The notes: generated from the letters alone by a model not told the origin. Numbered from the stretch's first letter, positions 1-9,151 are shown. The stretch is DNA of 64,000 nt from Fibrobacter sp. UWB5 (GCF_002210295.1 NZ_MWQH01000006.1:62001-126000), one strand, 5' to 3'. A program made the numbers and translations.

Positions 1-1725
1 GGTTACCGCGGTTGGCGTTGCCCATTTTTGGTTTGCGCAAAGGTATTGGACGTTCTTGTAAACAGCAATGGCGCTGTCGTTTTCGGTTGTGCATTCACCG
101 AGGCTGTATTGGGCTTCTGTAATGGATTTCCAACTGCCGGAAGCGCATTCGTAGTAACTCGATCCGGACTTGATTCTTTCGCCGTTGTTCTTGGTGGTGC
201 ATAGGCCGATGCTCTTTTCAAGGGCGGTCTGTAAGCGCCATGAGCCGTTGTCGCAGACGTAGCCTTTCAATAAGCTGTCCTGGGTTGCCGCGGTGCATGC
301 GGCGTAGTCGTTAATCGTGAGTCTTGTCCAGCTGTATCCGGCGGTGGTTTCCTTGCATTCGTATCCGAGAGAATCCTTGTGCGGGATTTTCCTGACACCG
401 AGGCTATCCTTGCTGCACATTCCGTATACGTAAGAAAGCGAGTCGATCTTTTGCCATTCGTAGTTATTGCAAAGGTAGTAGGCCCTGGGGGTTGTGGTGG
501 TCCTATACATGGATCCGTCGTTTTTCTTGGTGCAGTAGGACATGCTGCTGACCGGAGGAGCCGGAAGTTCGTTCCACTTTTGGTTGAAGCAGGCGTAGGT
601 CTTGGAATTGTAGATGTATTGGGTGTCCTTGAGGGAGTCTGTGCAGGCGCCGTAGTATTCTTCGGCGGTCGCTATACGCCATTCGCCCTTGTCGCAAATG
701 TACGTGCTTTTCAATGTCCCTTGCATTTTGCTGTTGCAAAGTCCGTAGCTGTTTTCGATGTTGGTCGTTTTGCGCCAGGCCTTGTTTTCGCATACGTAAT
801 AATTACCGGACACGTTGTAAATGCTGTCCGTCTTGGACGTGTCGCATGCACCGATGATGTATTCAGGATCGGTGGTAGTTGTCCAGGAGTAGTCGTTGCA
901 AAGGTAATACGTGGTATCGTAGTAAGAAGATCTGGGCTTTACGCGTAGAATTTCGCCAAAGCGTTCCTTGCTGCACACGCCCGAATCCAGTTCGATTTGA
1001 ACCATCTTTTGCCAGGTCGTGCCGCGGCAAATGTAGCTTGTGTCGCCGTAAGTGGCGGTCTTGCCGTTGTTGGCGGAGGTGCATTCGCCCGTGGCTTCAG
1101 AAAGGGTCAAAACTTTCCAAAGAGTGCTGTCGCACTTGTAGGTCTTGTTGTCGGTGACCTTTGTCTTGCCGGCAAGAGCCTTGGTGCAAACGCCGAGCTT
1201 GGCTTCGATTGCGGTGAGTTCTCGCCAGTTCTCGTTAATGCAGATGTATGCAGCGTTCTTGTAGAAAGTCTCGTTTTCGTTTTTCTGGGTACATTCGGGA
1301 ACGCTCTTGATTTCTTTGAACCAAACCCCGAATGCGCAGCGGTACAGGCTGGAGTCCTTCACTACGGTTTTCTTTTCGCCGTCGATACAGGTGGAGTCCA
1401 GGTCGGCAACCGTTTTTACCATGGTGGTGGAGTCGAAGTAGCTGCTGCTCGAAAGGGCGACTATTTCGTAATCGCTACTGTAGCGGGCAGAAGAACTGTA
1501 ATACCTGTCGCTAGAGGAACTGTACCTGTCGTAACTGGAGGATTTCCCGTAACTTGAGGAATAGTAGTCGTCGTACAGGTCGGAATAATCCTTGTTGACG
1601 TCGTACTCGGAACCGTAACCGCTACACGACGTGACGGCATTCAACCCGGCAAACAGGGCGGCGCATACAAGGGCGGCCTGCAAACGAGAATATAGGGATG
1701 TGTTTTTGCGTAAAATTTTGCGCAT
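1..1725 (-). CDS. Secreted lipoprotein with at least 13 Cys-pair repeats (3' end outside window)
   Basis: The reading frame is open from an ATG at 1725 to the window edge, giving at least 575 residues with no stop. The ATG follows a strong ribosome binding site (AGGAGG). A signal peptide ends in a lipobox-like segment (AVTSC) near residue 34, followed by a Tyr/Ser-rich linker of about 60 residues. The rest consists of at least 13 repeats of about 32-43 residues with the pattern C-T-x(10-20)-Y-x-C-x(4)-W. The same Cys...Tyr-x-Cys...W/L motif occurs once in each FISUMP lipoprotein at 45208 and 46630, which links the families. Function is unknown. Paired cysteines in a probable surface lipoprotein suggest disulfide-stabilised small modules, possibly binding modules; this is inference. 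Confidence 0.85.
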   Translation of the reverse strand, partial: MRKILRKNTSLYSRLQAALVCAALFAGLNAVTSCSGYGSEYDVNKDYSDLYDDYYSSSYGKSSSYDRYSSSSDRYYSSSARYSSDYEIVALSSSSYFDSTTMVKTVADLDSTCIDGEKKTVVKDSSLYRCAFGVWFKEIKSVPECTQKNENETFYKNAAYICINENWRELTAIEAKLGVCTKALAGKTKVTDNKTYKCDSTLWKVLTLSEATGECTSANNGKTATYGDTSYICRGTTWQKMVQIELDSGVCSKERFGEILRVKPRSSYYDTTYYLCNDYSWTTTTDPEYIIGACDTSKTDSIYNVSGNYYVCENKAWRKTTNIENSYGLCNSKMQGTLKSTYICDKGEWRIATAEEYYGACTDSLKDTQYIYNSKTYACFNQKWNELPAPPVSSMSYCTKKNDGSMYRTTTTPRAYYLCNNYEWQKIDSLSYVYGMCSKDSLGVRKIPHKDSLGYECKETTAGYSWTRLTINDYAACTAATQDSLLKGYVCDNGSWRLQTALEKSIGLCTTKNNGERIKSGSSYYECASGSWKSITEAQYSLGECTTENDSAIAVYKNVQYLCANQKWATPTAVT

Positions 1726-1866
1726 AGATCCTCCTAGACAAAAAGAATTATAGAATATTTACATTGTCTTTAGGAGGGGGGAGTGGGTGAAAAAAACGCT
1801 TGGAAAACGAAAAAGCCTCTCTTTCGAGAGGTGGAATTTGGTTTGCTGAGCTTCGCCCAGCAAACG

Positions 1867-1896
1867 AAAAAGACACTCTAAAAGAGTGTCTTTTTT
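1867..1896 (-). terminator. Intrinsic terminator of tRNA-Asp
   Basis: GACACTCT and AGAGTGTC form an 8-bp stem with a 3-nt loop, flanked by A and T runs, so it can work in both directions. It lies directly after the tRNA-Asp 3' end. Two further hairpins follow on the same strand: GTTTGCTG/CAGCAAAC at 1841-1865 and CCTCTC/GAGAGG at 1816-1831, the latter with its own T-run. Confidence 0.8.
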
Positions 1897-1898
1897 CG

Positions 1899-1974
1899 CG
1901 GGATAGACGAGGCTTGAACTCGCAACCTCCGGCGTGACAGGCCGGTGCTCTAACCAAAATTGAGCTACCACCCC
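1899..1974 (-). tRNA. tRNA-Asp (GTC), copy 1
   Basis: The minus strand folds as a tRNA with acceptor GGGGTGG pairing CTATCCC (with G-U pairs), anticodon stem CCGGC/GCCGG and loop CTGTCAC, hence anticodon GTC (Asp), and a T-arm around GTTCAAG. The 3' CCA is not encoded. An identical copy lies at 18622-18697. Confidence 0.95.
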
Positions 1975-2013
1975 AGTGGTTTTGTTTAGCTAGTTTCCTA
2001 ACCGAACGAGCCA

Positions 2014-2042
2014 AATATAAAAAGGTTATTTGCGCTTGTCAA
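2014..2042 (-). promoter_or_regulatory. Promoter of tRNA-Asp copy 1
   Basis: On the minus strand TTGACA (2042-2037) is followed after 17 bp by TATATT (2019-2014), a near-consensus housekeeping promoter. The predicted start lies about 33 nt before the tRNA. The sequence around both boxes (TTGACAAGCGC and TATATTTGGC) recurs at 19025-19052. Confidence 0.75.
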
Positions 2043-2176
2043 GGGATATGGGCGAAAAAACTTGATTTTAATGAAAAAAATGGAGTGCGTATCATCACAC
2101 GCGGGTATTCAATCTCTTGAAATCGCTGTATGTATTACTTAATATTGTGTTGGTGTTTTTTATTGAGGTGCTTGTC

Positions 2177-2494
2177 ATGTTTGGACATCCAAAATTTGGT
2201 GTCGAAGTTTCTGAAAATAACGGAACTTTGACTCTTGCATTACATGGTGTAATCGAATCTTCGACAGCTGATATTTTTGAAGCCGAAATGGCGGCTGCAT
2301 GTTCCAAAAGCAAGAATCTTGTTGCTGATTTTGACAAGGTCAATTTCATTTCGTCTGCCGGTCTGCGAGTGCTTTTGTCTTCTCAAAAGAAGATGATTGC
2401 TGAAAATGGGAAAATTACGCTTATCAATTTGCATGAAAGCGTTCGTGAAGTATTGGAACTGACTGGGTTTACCAGTTTGCTGAATATTGCATAA
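2177..2494 (+). CDS. STAS-domain anti-anti-sigma-factor-like protein
   Basis: This 105-residue protein is a single STAS domain of the SpoIIAA/RsbV type, spanning almost its whole length. The segment FISSAGLRVLL holds the conserved serine that a partner kinase phosphorylates in this family. I start it at ATG 2177, preceded by GAGGTG at good spacing, and not at the upstream TTG at 2117. The TTG start would add a hydrophobic stretch not typical of the family. The partner anti-sigma kinase or phosphatase is not adjacent. Its likely job is partner switching that controls a sigma factor or another signalling output; which one cannot be told from here. Confidence 0.88.
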   Translation: MFGHPKFGVEVSENNGTLTLALHGVIESSTADIFEAEMAAACSKSKNLVADFDKVNFISSAGLRVLLSSQKKMIAENGKITLINLHESVREVLELTGFTSLLNIA

Positions 2495-2545
2495 TGATAA
2501 ATTAATCTCGCGCCCTTTGGTGTCGAAAATTTGAGTATAACAAAA

Positions 2546-2576
2546 CACCCCGCCACTTATCGTGACGGGGCGTTTT
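2546..2576. terminator. Bidirectional terminator between STAS gene and PFOR
   Basis: CCCCGCCA (2548-2555) and TGACGGGG (2563-2570) form an 8-bp stem, perfect with one G-U pair when read on the minus strand. T-rich sequence flanks it on both sides. It separates two convergent genes. Confidence 0.75.
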
Positions 2577-2593
2577 AATTGGTTGTTAGCCGA

Positions 2594-5500
2594 TTACAGG
2601 CTAATCAGACCTTCCGTATCCTTGGACATGGCGTCGTAGAATGCATAGCGGGCGTCAACTTCCTTCTGGAGGTCGTCGGCGAGCTTCTTGGCCACTTCCG
2701 GATTGTTACGGGTGAGCTGCTTGTAGCGGTTTTCGGTGTAGATGTATTCTGCAACCGGAATCGTCGGCTTCTTGGAGTCGAGGATAAGCGGGGCCTTTCC
2801 TTCGGCGGCGAGAGCCGGGTTGTAGCGGAGCAGAGTCCAGTAACCGGAATCCACGGCCATCTTCTGGTGCTGAAGCTGGCTGTTGAGATCGAAACCGTGG
2901 TTGATGCAGGGGCAGTAGCAGATGATCAGGGACGGACCATTGTGAGCTTCTGCTTCCTGGAGAACCTTCAGGGCCTGAGCATCGTTTGCGCCGAGAGCAA
3001 TGCGACCGACGTAAACGTTCTTGTAGCTCATGGCGATAAGGCCCAGGTCCTTCTTGCCGGCGCGCTTACCAGCGGCAGCGAAGAGGGCGACTGCGCCACG
3101 GTTCGTGGCCTTGGAAGCCTGTCCACCGGTGTTGGAGTACACTTCGGTATCGAGGACGCAGATGTTCACGTTTTCGCCCGTGGCCATCACGTGGTCGAGA
3201 CCACCGTAACCGATGTCGTATGCCCAACCGTCACCACCGAAGATCCACACGGACTTCTTCACGAGGTAGTCGGCGAATTCGTCGCGGAGGCTTACAGAAG
3301 CTTCGTCGGTAGCACCGGCGAGGGCAGCCTTCAGGGCGGCGACGTTTTCACGCTGGGCCTTGATGCCGGCTTCGTCGGACTGGTCCTGGGTCGTGAGCTT
3401 TTCCTTGAGTTCGGCAGGAACGTTCACGGCTTCGAGGAGGCTCAAAGCCTGCTTGGCATGCTTCGTGATAGCGAGGCGCATGCCGAGACCGAATTCAGCG
3501 TTGTCTTCGAAGAGGCTGTTGGCCCAAGCGGGACCGCGGCCTTCCTTGTTCTTTGCCCACGGAGTGGTCGGGAGGTTACCGCCGTAAATGGAGGAGCAAC
3601 CCGTAGCGTTGGCAACGACCATGCGGTCGCCGAAGAGCTGAGAAACGAGACGCACGTAAGCGGTTTCGCCGCAGCCTGCGCAAGAGCCGGAGAATTCGAA
3701 CAGCGGTTCGAGGAGCATTGCCTGCTTGACGAGGTTCTTGTTGACCTTGGTACGGTCGAATTCCGGGAGGTCGACGAAGAAGTCCCAGCACTTGCCTTCC
3801 TGAACCTTGATGGGCTCCTGCGGCACCATGTTGATAGCCTTCTTGGTTTCGTCGGTCTTGTCCTTACCGATACAGGCCTGCGTACAGACGCCGCAACCCG
3901 TACAGTCGTAGCTGGACACGGAAATAGCGAATACCGGCTTGTCGGAACCCTCCAACTTGAAGCCCTTGGCCGGGGTGTACTTGAAGCCTTCCGGAGCGTT
4001 CTTCACGGCAGCTTCGTCCACAACCTTCACGCGGATGGCTGCATGCGGGCAGACCATGGCGCACTTGCCGCACTGCACGCAAGCGTCCGGATTCCAGGAC
4101 GGGATGTTGAGGGCGAGGTCGCGCTTTTCGTATTTGGTGGTAGCGGTCGGGAACACGCCGTCGCAAGGCATCTTGGAAACGGGGAGGAGTTCGCCGTTGC
4201 CCTTGATGATTTCTGCGGTGACTTCGTTCACGAACTTCGGAGCGTTGCCGTGGATCGGAGCGCGGAATTCCTTGGTGCTGGTGACAGTAGCAGGAACCTT
4301 GACTTCGAACAGGTTAGCAAGAGAGGCGTCGATAGCGTCCCAGTTCTTCTGGACCACTTCCTGACCCTTCTTGGCGTAGGTCTTTTCGGCATACTTCTTG
4401 ATGTACTTGATGGCGGTTTCGGCATCGAGCACGTTACCGAGTTTGCTGAAGAAGCAGGTCTGCATCACGGTGTTGATGCGGCGGCCCATGCCGGTCTTCG
4501 CGGCAACGGCGTAGGCGTCGATCACATAGACCTTGAGGTGCTTCTTGATGATTTCTTCCTGCACCGGACGCGGGAAGGTATCCCACACGGTGTCGGCGGA
4601 GTGCGGGGTATTCACGAGGAAGGTAGCACCATCCTTCGCGTACTTCAGCATGTTCACGGATTCCAGGTGCGGAGTATGGTGGCATGCCACGAAGTCAGCT
4701 TCGTTTTCGCCAATCAGGTACGGGGCGTCGATGATGCTCTTACCAAAGCGGAGGTGAGAGGTGGTCATGGAGCCGGACTTCTTGGAGTCGTAAACGAAGT
4801 AGCCCTGGGCGTAGTTGTCGGTTTCGTTACCGATAATCTTGATGGAGTTCTTGTTGGCACCCACGGTACCGTCGGAACCCAGACCGAAGAACATGGCCTG
4901 GAAGAAGTCGCTTTCCAGCTTGAAGTTCGGGTCGATGGTGAGGCTCGTGTGGCAGACGTCATCGTTGATACCGACGGTGAAGCGTGCCTTCGGGTCGGCC
5001 TTGGCGAGTTCGTCGTAGATGGCCTTGACCATGGCCGGGGTGAATTCCTTGGAAGAGAGACCGTAGCGGCCGCCGATCATCTTCGGCATAGCCATCTTGC
5101 CAGCCATCACGGCTTCGGAGATAGCGGTCAGGGCGTCCTGGAAGAGCGGTTCGCCAGCGGAACCCGGTTCCTTGCAGCGGTCGAGGACGGCAATCTTCTT
5201 GACAGTCTTCGGGAGGGCTGCAACCACGGCTTCCATCGGGAACGGGCGGTACAGGCGGATGTTCACGAGACCGACCTTTTCGCCCTTGGAGTTGAGGTAC
5301 TTGACGGTGTCACCGATGGTGCAGGTCGAAGAACCCATGGAAATGATCACGCGGTCGGCATCGGGTGCACCGACGTAGTCCACGATGTGGTACTGGCGGC
5401 CAGTGTAGCTTGCGACCTTGTCCATGTACTTCTGGACAATTTCCGGAACCTTGGCGTAGAACGGGTTCACCGTTTCGCGGCCCTGGAAGTAGACGTCCGG

Positions 5501-6163
5501 GTTCTGGGCGGTACCGCGCATAGTCGGGCGGTCCGGAGTGAGGCAGCGTTCGCGGCAAGCCTTCACGTACTTTTCGTCGATGACGTTACGGATAACGCCG
5601 TCTTCGAGAGCTTCGATCTTCATCACTTCGTGGGAGGTGCGGAAACCGTCGAAGAAGTGCATAAACGGAACGCGGCTTTCGAGAGTGGAAGCGTGGGCCA
5701 CGAGAGCGAGGTCCTGGCATTCCTGCACGCAAGAGGAGGCGAGCATGGCAAAGCCGGTCTGGCGGCAGGCCATCACGTCGGAATGGTCACCGAAAATAGA
5801 AAGGCCCTGCATGGCAAGGGCACGGGCTGTCACATGGAAGACCGTGGGGGTCAGTTCGCCCGCAATCTTGTACATGTTCGGGATCATCAACAGAAGACCC
5901 TGGGAAGCGGTGAAGGTCGTGGTCAAAGCACCGGCCTGCAGAGCACCGTGAACGGTACCGGCAGCGCCACCTTCGGACTGCATTTCAAACACGCGGGGTA
6001 CCTGACCCCAAATATTCTTCTTGCCTGCAGCACTCCAGTTGTCGGCGTGCTCAGCCATAGGACTAGACGGTGTAATCGGGTAGATAGCCGCAACTTCGCT
6101 AACAGCAAACGCTACGCTAGCGGTGGCTTCGTTACCATCACACGCAATCATCTTTTTTGCCAT
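2594..6163 (-). CDS. nifJ: Pyruvate:ferredoxin (flavodoxin) oxidoreductase
   Basis: The 1189-residue protein is a full-length single-chain PFOR, which oxidatively decarboxylates pyruvate to acetyl-CoA while reducing ferredoxin or flavodoxin. The N-terminus carries the pyruvate-binding domain (AIYPITPSSPMAEHAD). Two 4Fe-4S motifs lie near residues 693 (CVQCGKCAMVCP) and 752 (CTGCGVCTQAC). Cysteines of the proximal cluster appear in CAGCGETAY (about 828) and ATGCSSIYGG (about 850). The thiamine-diphosphate site is GDGWAYDIGYGG near 978, followed by NTGGQASKA. I start at ATG 6163 because GGAG sits 6 nt upstream; the TTG four codons earlier overlaps that ribosome binding site. It is transcribed alone, divergent from the TenI-like gene, and is a hallmark of anaerobic fermentation. 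Confidence 0.97.
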   Translation of the reverse strand: MAKKMIACDGNEATASVAFAVSEVAAIYPITPSSPMAEHADNWSAAGKKNIWGQVPRVFEMQSEGGAAGTVHGALQAGALTTTFTASQGLLLMIPNMYKIAGELTPTVFHVTARALAMQGLSIFGDHSDVMACRQTGFAMLASSCVQECQDLALVAHASTLESRVPFMHFFDGFRTSHEVMKIEALEDGVIRNVIDEKYVKACRERCLTPDRPTMRGTAQNPDVYFQGRETVNPFYAKVPEIVQKYMDKVASYTGRQYHIVDYVGAPDADRVIISMGSSTCTIGDTVKYLNSKGEKVGLVNIRLYRPFPMEAVVAALPKTVKKIAVLDRCKEPGSAGEPLFQDALTAISEAVMAGKMAMPKMIGGRYGLSSKEFTPAMVKAIYDELAKADPKARFTVGINDDVCHTSLTIDPNFKLESDFFQAMFFGLGSDGTVGANKNSIKIIGNETDNYAQGYFVYDSKKSGSMTTSHLRFGKSIIDAPYLIGENEADFVACHHTPHLESVNMLKYAKDGATFLVNTPHSADTVWDTFPRPVQEEIIKKHLKVYVIDAYAVAAKTGMGRRINTVMQTCFFSKLGNVLDAETAIKYIKKYAEKTYAKKGQEVVQKNWDAIDASLANLFEVKVPATVTSTKEFRAPIHGNAPKFVNEVTAEIIKGNGELLPVSKMPCDGVFPTATTKYEKRDLALNIPSWNPDACVQCGKCAMVCPHAAIRVKVVDEAAVKNAPEGFKYTPAKGFKLEGSDKPVFAISVSSYDCTGCGVCTQACIGKDKTDETKKAINMVPQEPIKVQEGKCWDFFVDLPEFDRTKVNKNLVKQAMLLEPLFEFSGSCAGCGETAYVRLVSQLFGDRMVVANATGCSSIYGGNLPTTPWAKNKEGRGPAWANSLFEDNAEFGLGMRLAITKHAKQALSLLEAVNVPAELKEKLTTQDQSDEAGIKAQRENVAALKAALAGATDEASVSLRDEFADYLVKKSVWIFGGDGWAYDIGYGGLDHVMATGENVNICVLDTEVYSNTGGQASKATNRGAVALFAAAGKRAGKKDLGLIAMSYKNVYVGRIALGANDAQALKVLQEAEAHNGPSLIICYCPCINHGFDLNSQLQHQKMAVDSGYWTLLRYNPALAAEGKAPLILDSKKPTIPVAEYIYTENRYKQLTRNNPEVAKKLADDLQKEVDARYAFYDAMSKDTEGLISL

Positions 6164-6329
6164 GTGTGTCTCCAATTTTTAGGTTTTTTCGAAAAAATCT
6201 GATTTAAGTGCACTTTCGGCCCATTTGAAGCCAAAAGCGAAAAATCCAAGATGAAAAATATAAAGATTAAAGGGAATTGAACAAGGATTTTTTGAAAAAT
6301 TGCGTAAATCTAGGGGTGTTTCTTTATTG

Positions 6330-6335
6330 TATATT
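6330..6335 (+). promoter_or_regulatory. -10 box placed for a leaderless transcript
   Basis: TATATT ends 6 nt before the ATG at 6342 and no ribosome binding site is visible. Transcription would start at or next to the start codon. No clear -35 box is seen. Confidence 0.45.
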
Positions 6336-6341
6336 TGCACC

Positions 6342-6965
6342 ATGCGGCTTTGGCTTACGACATCTCCTGACGATTTTGCTTCGGAATTTGACGATATTGA
6401 GCAAATGTTTTCCCGCGGGCTTTCACGACTGATTTTGCAGAAGCGCGGGCGAGGGGGCTCTCCCTATGCCACCGAAAGCGATTACGAGCGCTGGCTTTTG
6501 TCGCTCCCGATGGATTGCCGTGACCGCATCTGGGTGCGGGGGACTCCCGATTTGGCGGAGCGCCTGGACGTGCGCGGATGCGTTGCCGAGGCGGGCTCGT
6601 TGCTGGGCGATGTTCCCGAAAACTGGAAACGCGTGAATACGGTTGCTTTTTGCCGGAGCTTGGATCAGCTGGAACAGCTGCCGGAATGGGTGTCTGGGGC
6701 ACTTGTGGGGCCCGTATTTCAGCCTCAGTCGGTGTATGAACCGGTCAAATTTCACGGAATTGAGCCTGTTTTGGGCAAATTAAATGATTTAGCCGGCTCT
6801 AAAATCCCGCAGGTGATTGCCTTTGGCGGCATTGACCACGAGACGCTCGATGAAATCAAAAAACTCCCGGTGCAGGGAGTCTCTGTTCTCGGCGGCATTT
6901 GGAATTATGCCGACCCGGTGAATGCTTTTATTAAATTAAGTCGTGCAGTAAATGCAAATGTGTAA
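6342..6965 (+). CDS. TenI/ThiE-like thiamine phosphate synthase family protein
   Basis: The 207-residue protein resembles the small beta/alpha-barrel TenI/ThiE proteins common in Bacteroidetes-type genomes. It opens with MRLWLTTSPDDF, shows the early strand SRLILQKRG where the family usually has HLRKP, and ends with strands such as VIAFGGI and GVSVLGGIW that fit the phosphate-binding end of the barrel. The HxRKP-like segment is degenerate, so it may not be a true thiamine phosphate synthase. No other thiamine gene is adjacent. I start at ATG 6342, right after a TATATT box, and not at the upstream TTG at 6300. The superfamily is likely; the exact reaction is uncertain. Confidence 0.7.
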   Translation: MRLWLTTSPDDFASEFDDIEQMFSRGLSRLILQKRGRGGSPYATESDYERWLLSLPMDCRDRIWVRGTPDLAERLDVRGCVAEAGSLLGDVPENWKRVNTVAFCRSLDQLEQLPEWVSGALVGPVFQPQSVYEPVKFHGIEPVLGKLNDLAGSKIPQVIAFGGIDHETLDEIKKLPVQGVSVLGGIWNYADPVNAFIKLSRAVNANV

Positions 6966-6980
6966 TGTGTGAGGTTTAAT

Positions 6981-7076
6981 TACTCATTTGTACTCTCGCT
7001 TCGCTCAAGTACCAAATGCTTGGCTCGGCCATGTTCAAGTAAACTTGACCGAGGCGCTCGCCTTATGCATTTGTCA
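6981..7076. repeat. Interspersed palindromic repeat, copy 1 (CAAATGC...GCATTTG)
   Basis: The core at 7013-7073 is 61 nt, begins CAAATGC and ends GCATTTG, and has an inner hairpin TCAAGT/ACTTGA. A homologous 61-nt core lies in inverted orientation at 36055-36115. The flank (6984-7012) also folds back on itself. It fills the gap between two convergent genes. Confidence 0.75.
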
Positions 7077-7086
7077 CATCCGTAAT

Positions 7087-8889
7087 CTATCTTTCTATAT
7101 AAATAGCGTTTCTCGGCTTGTTCTTGAGCTTGTTGCCTAGCAAGTCAAAGTAAACCGGATTACGGTTCAAACGCATGGATTTGCTGTTGTCACGGAACCT
7201 TTTAGAAACGATGGTCGTTGTGGTGTCCGGTTCCTTGTAGGGCTTGTCGGGGTCGTCTACGACCATCTTGATTTTGGCTTGGCTCTTGCAGCCGGTCTCG
7301 TTCGTATAAACGACGGTGTAGTAACCGCTAAAGTCGCCATCCACATTCTTGAGCGTGTTTTCGCGGGTGGTGGACTTGAATCCGTTCGGGCCTTCCCAGT
7401 TCCAGATCTTACCGTCCCACGGGTGCGGGCCAAATGTGACAGAAGCTCCCTTGGCAACCTTCAAGTCAAGCGATTCGTTCCAGCCGTCGTCGCCGACTTT
7501 GCTGTACGGGATAATCTTGGTGCCGCTGCACGGGCCTACCACCTTCTTCCCCTCGCACACGCCTATGGAATCGGGAATTTCAATCACCCGCGGTTCAAAG
7601 TCCGGAGTGGGGAAGGCCTTCATGAGTTTTGCAGTCTCTTCGGCGGTAACCGGGAGAATGGTTCCGTGGCGGGGCGTGAATGCGCCGCTCGTCTTGGTAT
7701 CCTGCACGAACTTGAAGTTTTCGAGGTCGGGGCTACTCGTGAACTGGTAATGCCCGTTCATGTAGCAGTCATACATGAGCACCCAGCTGTTCTGGTTGAT
7801 GAGCTTGAATACGCCCGCGCCCTCCACGGCCTCTGTAGTCTGTTGCAGGGCCTTGCTCGGCTTGCTCCACTGCGAACCGCTGGCGGCTCCACTCTTGGGC
7901 ATGAGCGAACTTGCGGTCACCTTGCAGATTCCGCCGTCGCCCTCGTTCTTGTAGAAGGCGTGGTAGAACTTGTCTACCGGGTTGTAGACGATGTCCATGT
8001 CGATGGTCGATTTTCCGCGGTCAAAGAAATGCTGCGGGTCGCCTTCCAAGTCGGTAAAGTCCTTGTTCGAGTAGGCATAGAAAACCTTGTCGTAGCTGAT
8101 GGTGCCATCGTTGGTCAACAGCGAAAAATACACGAGCGGGCGACCCTTGGTTCCGTCACCGTTGTCGTAGGTGTCGTCCCAGAATGTTTCGGGGGCCCAT
8201 ACGCGGGTTACGTTCGCAAAATTTTTGCCCTTGTATTTGTCCGGGAAATGCACCGTACTATGCTTCCAGTTAATCAAATCGCGGGACTTCATGAGCACCA
8301 TGCCGCGGTTGCTTGCCCAGCCTTCGGCGCTCTTCATGTCGGTATTCACCATGTAGAACCAGCCATCGGGTGCGCGCAGCACGTGCGGGTCGCGGAGCCC
8401 CTTCTTGATGCTAACCGTGTCGGCGGCCACCACACGTTTTCCGTTGTTCATGGCGGTAAAGCTGTAGCCGTCGTTGCTCAGTGCGTAATAGATGTTTTCG
8501 TTGTCATTGGCTGGAAAATACGCAAAAAGGTAGTTAGAGTAGGGTTCGTACCCGTGGATGGAAACCTTTAAAGACACGTCCTGCGTCTTTGCTCTCATGT
8601 CGTCATGGACGGTCGCCGTGAGGGTCACTTCTTTGTTTTCACCCACAAACCTGCCGTTGATATGGCCGTCGTGGCCCAAAAATAGCGTGTCGCTGCTTTC
8701 CCAGGTGATGGGGAAGATTTCTCCGGCAAGCTTTATGGTGTCGAGGAGGGAGAGGTCGGTATACAGGTCGTTGGCCGAGTTGCCAAAACTCTTGCTTACG
8801 CTGTCGACAGCGCGCCAGAAGGGGGCGACATCGACTTGTGCAAAAGACACTCCTGCTAAAGCGATTGCCAGCGGTATAATTTGCTTCAT
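7087..8889 (-). CDS. Secreted glycoside hydrolase family 43-like enzyme
   Basis: The 600-residue protein begins with a signal peptide (MKQIIPLAIALAGVSFAQ). After a short N-terminal beta domain (about 30-105), a five-bladed-propeller GH43-like catalytic domain follows from about 107 to 425, with DPHVLRAPDGWFYMVN near its start, VWAPETFWD in the middle and TPRHGTI near its end. An Ig/PKD-like domain (about 440-545) precedes a C-terminal tail ending in FDLLGNKLKNKPRNAIYIER, which resembles the sorting tails of other Fibrobacter secreted enzymes. GH43 enzymes act mostly as arabinofuranosidases, arabinanases or xylosidases; substrate cannot be assigned here. It stands alone, between an interspersed repeat and the signalling operon. 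Confidence 0.85.
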   Translation of the reverse strand: MKQIIPLAIALAGVSFAQVDVAPFWRAVDSVSKSFGNSANDLYTDLSLLDTIKLAGEIFPITWESSDTLFLGHDGHINGRFVGENKEVTLTATVHDDMRAKTQDVSLKVSIHGYEPYSNYLFAYFPANDNENIYYALSNDGYSFTAMNNGKRVVAADTVSIKKGLRDPHVLRAPDGWFYMVNTDMKSAEGWASNRGMVLMKSRDLINWKHSTVHFPDKYKGKNFANVTRVWAPETFWDDTYDNGDGTKGRPLVYFSLLTNDGTISYDKVFYAYSNKDFTDLEGDPQHFFDRGKSTIDMDIVYNPVDKFYHAFYKNEGDGGICKVTASSLMPKSGAASGSQWSKPSKALQQTTEAVEGAGVFKLINQNSWVLMYDCYMNGHYQFTSSPDLENFKFVQDTKTSGAFTPRHGTILPVTAEETAKLMKAFPTPDFEPRVIEIPDSIGVCEGKKVVGPCSGTKIIPYSKVGDDGWNESLDLKVAKGASVTFGPHPWDGKIWNWEGPNGFKSTTRENTLKNVDGDFSGYYTVVYTNETGCKSQAKIKMVVDDPDKPYKEPDTTTTIVSKRFRDNSKSMRLNRNPVYFDLLGNKLKNKPRNAIYIER

Positions 8890-9151
8890 CTCAAAAAATC
8901 TCCAAACCTGTAAAAGTATAGGCTAATGACCATCCATAAATATAATTCCACTTTTAGAGGGCGTTTTGTCAATTTTAATAAGAATGTTGACTTTTTTTCC
9001 ATGGTCCTTTTGTACATTATATCACATGTTGTAAGGGGGAAAACATATAAAAATGTTGCAAAAGGGCTTTTTCTCAAAAAAAATGGCATATTCCAAGTTG
9101 GAATAAGTTGAGTTGGTCTATTTGGACCACTAAACATTATATTAGGGTTAT
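8890..9151. other. Intergenic region between divergent genes
   Basis: This 262-bp AT-rich region has no credible gene. It must hold the promoters of the GH43 gene (minus) and the REC-HD-GYP gene (plus). It contains the palindrome at 9089-9105, a second inverted repeat (TGGTC/GGACCA, 9115-9130) and a possible -10 box TATATT at 9138. Confidence 0.6.
9089..9105. promoter_or_regulatory. Perfect palindrome, candidate operator
   Basis: TATTCCAA and TTGGAATA are separated by one base, an uninterrupted 8-bp inverted repeat of the kind bound by a dimeric regulator. It lies 47 bp before the REC-HD-GYP start codon. Confidence 0.45.

Noticed and set aside
1748-2014. Minus-strand frames across tRNA-Asp
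   Set aside because: They are translations through the tRNA and its terminators; the same false protein appears at the second tRNA-Asp copy.
2579-6202. A 1207-codon open frame on the plus strand
   Set aside because: It is the exact antisense of PFOR, whose protein is unmistakable. The antisense product has no recognisable domain and arises from biased codon use.
8987-9022. Promoter TTGACT...TACATTATAT in the 8890-9151 gap
   Set aside because: The spacing (about 20 bp) is too long and no gene starts suitably downstream; it could still be a weak promoter.
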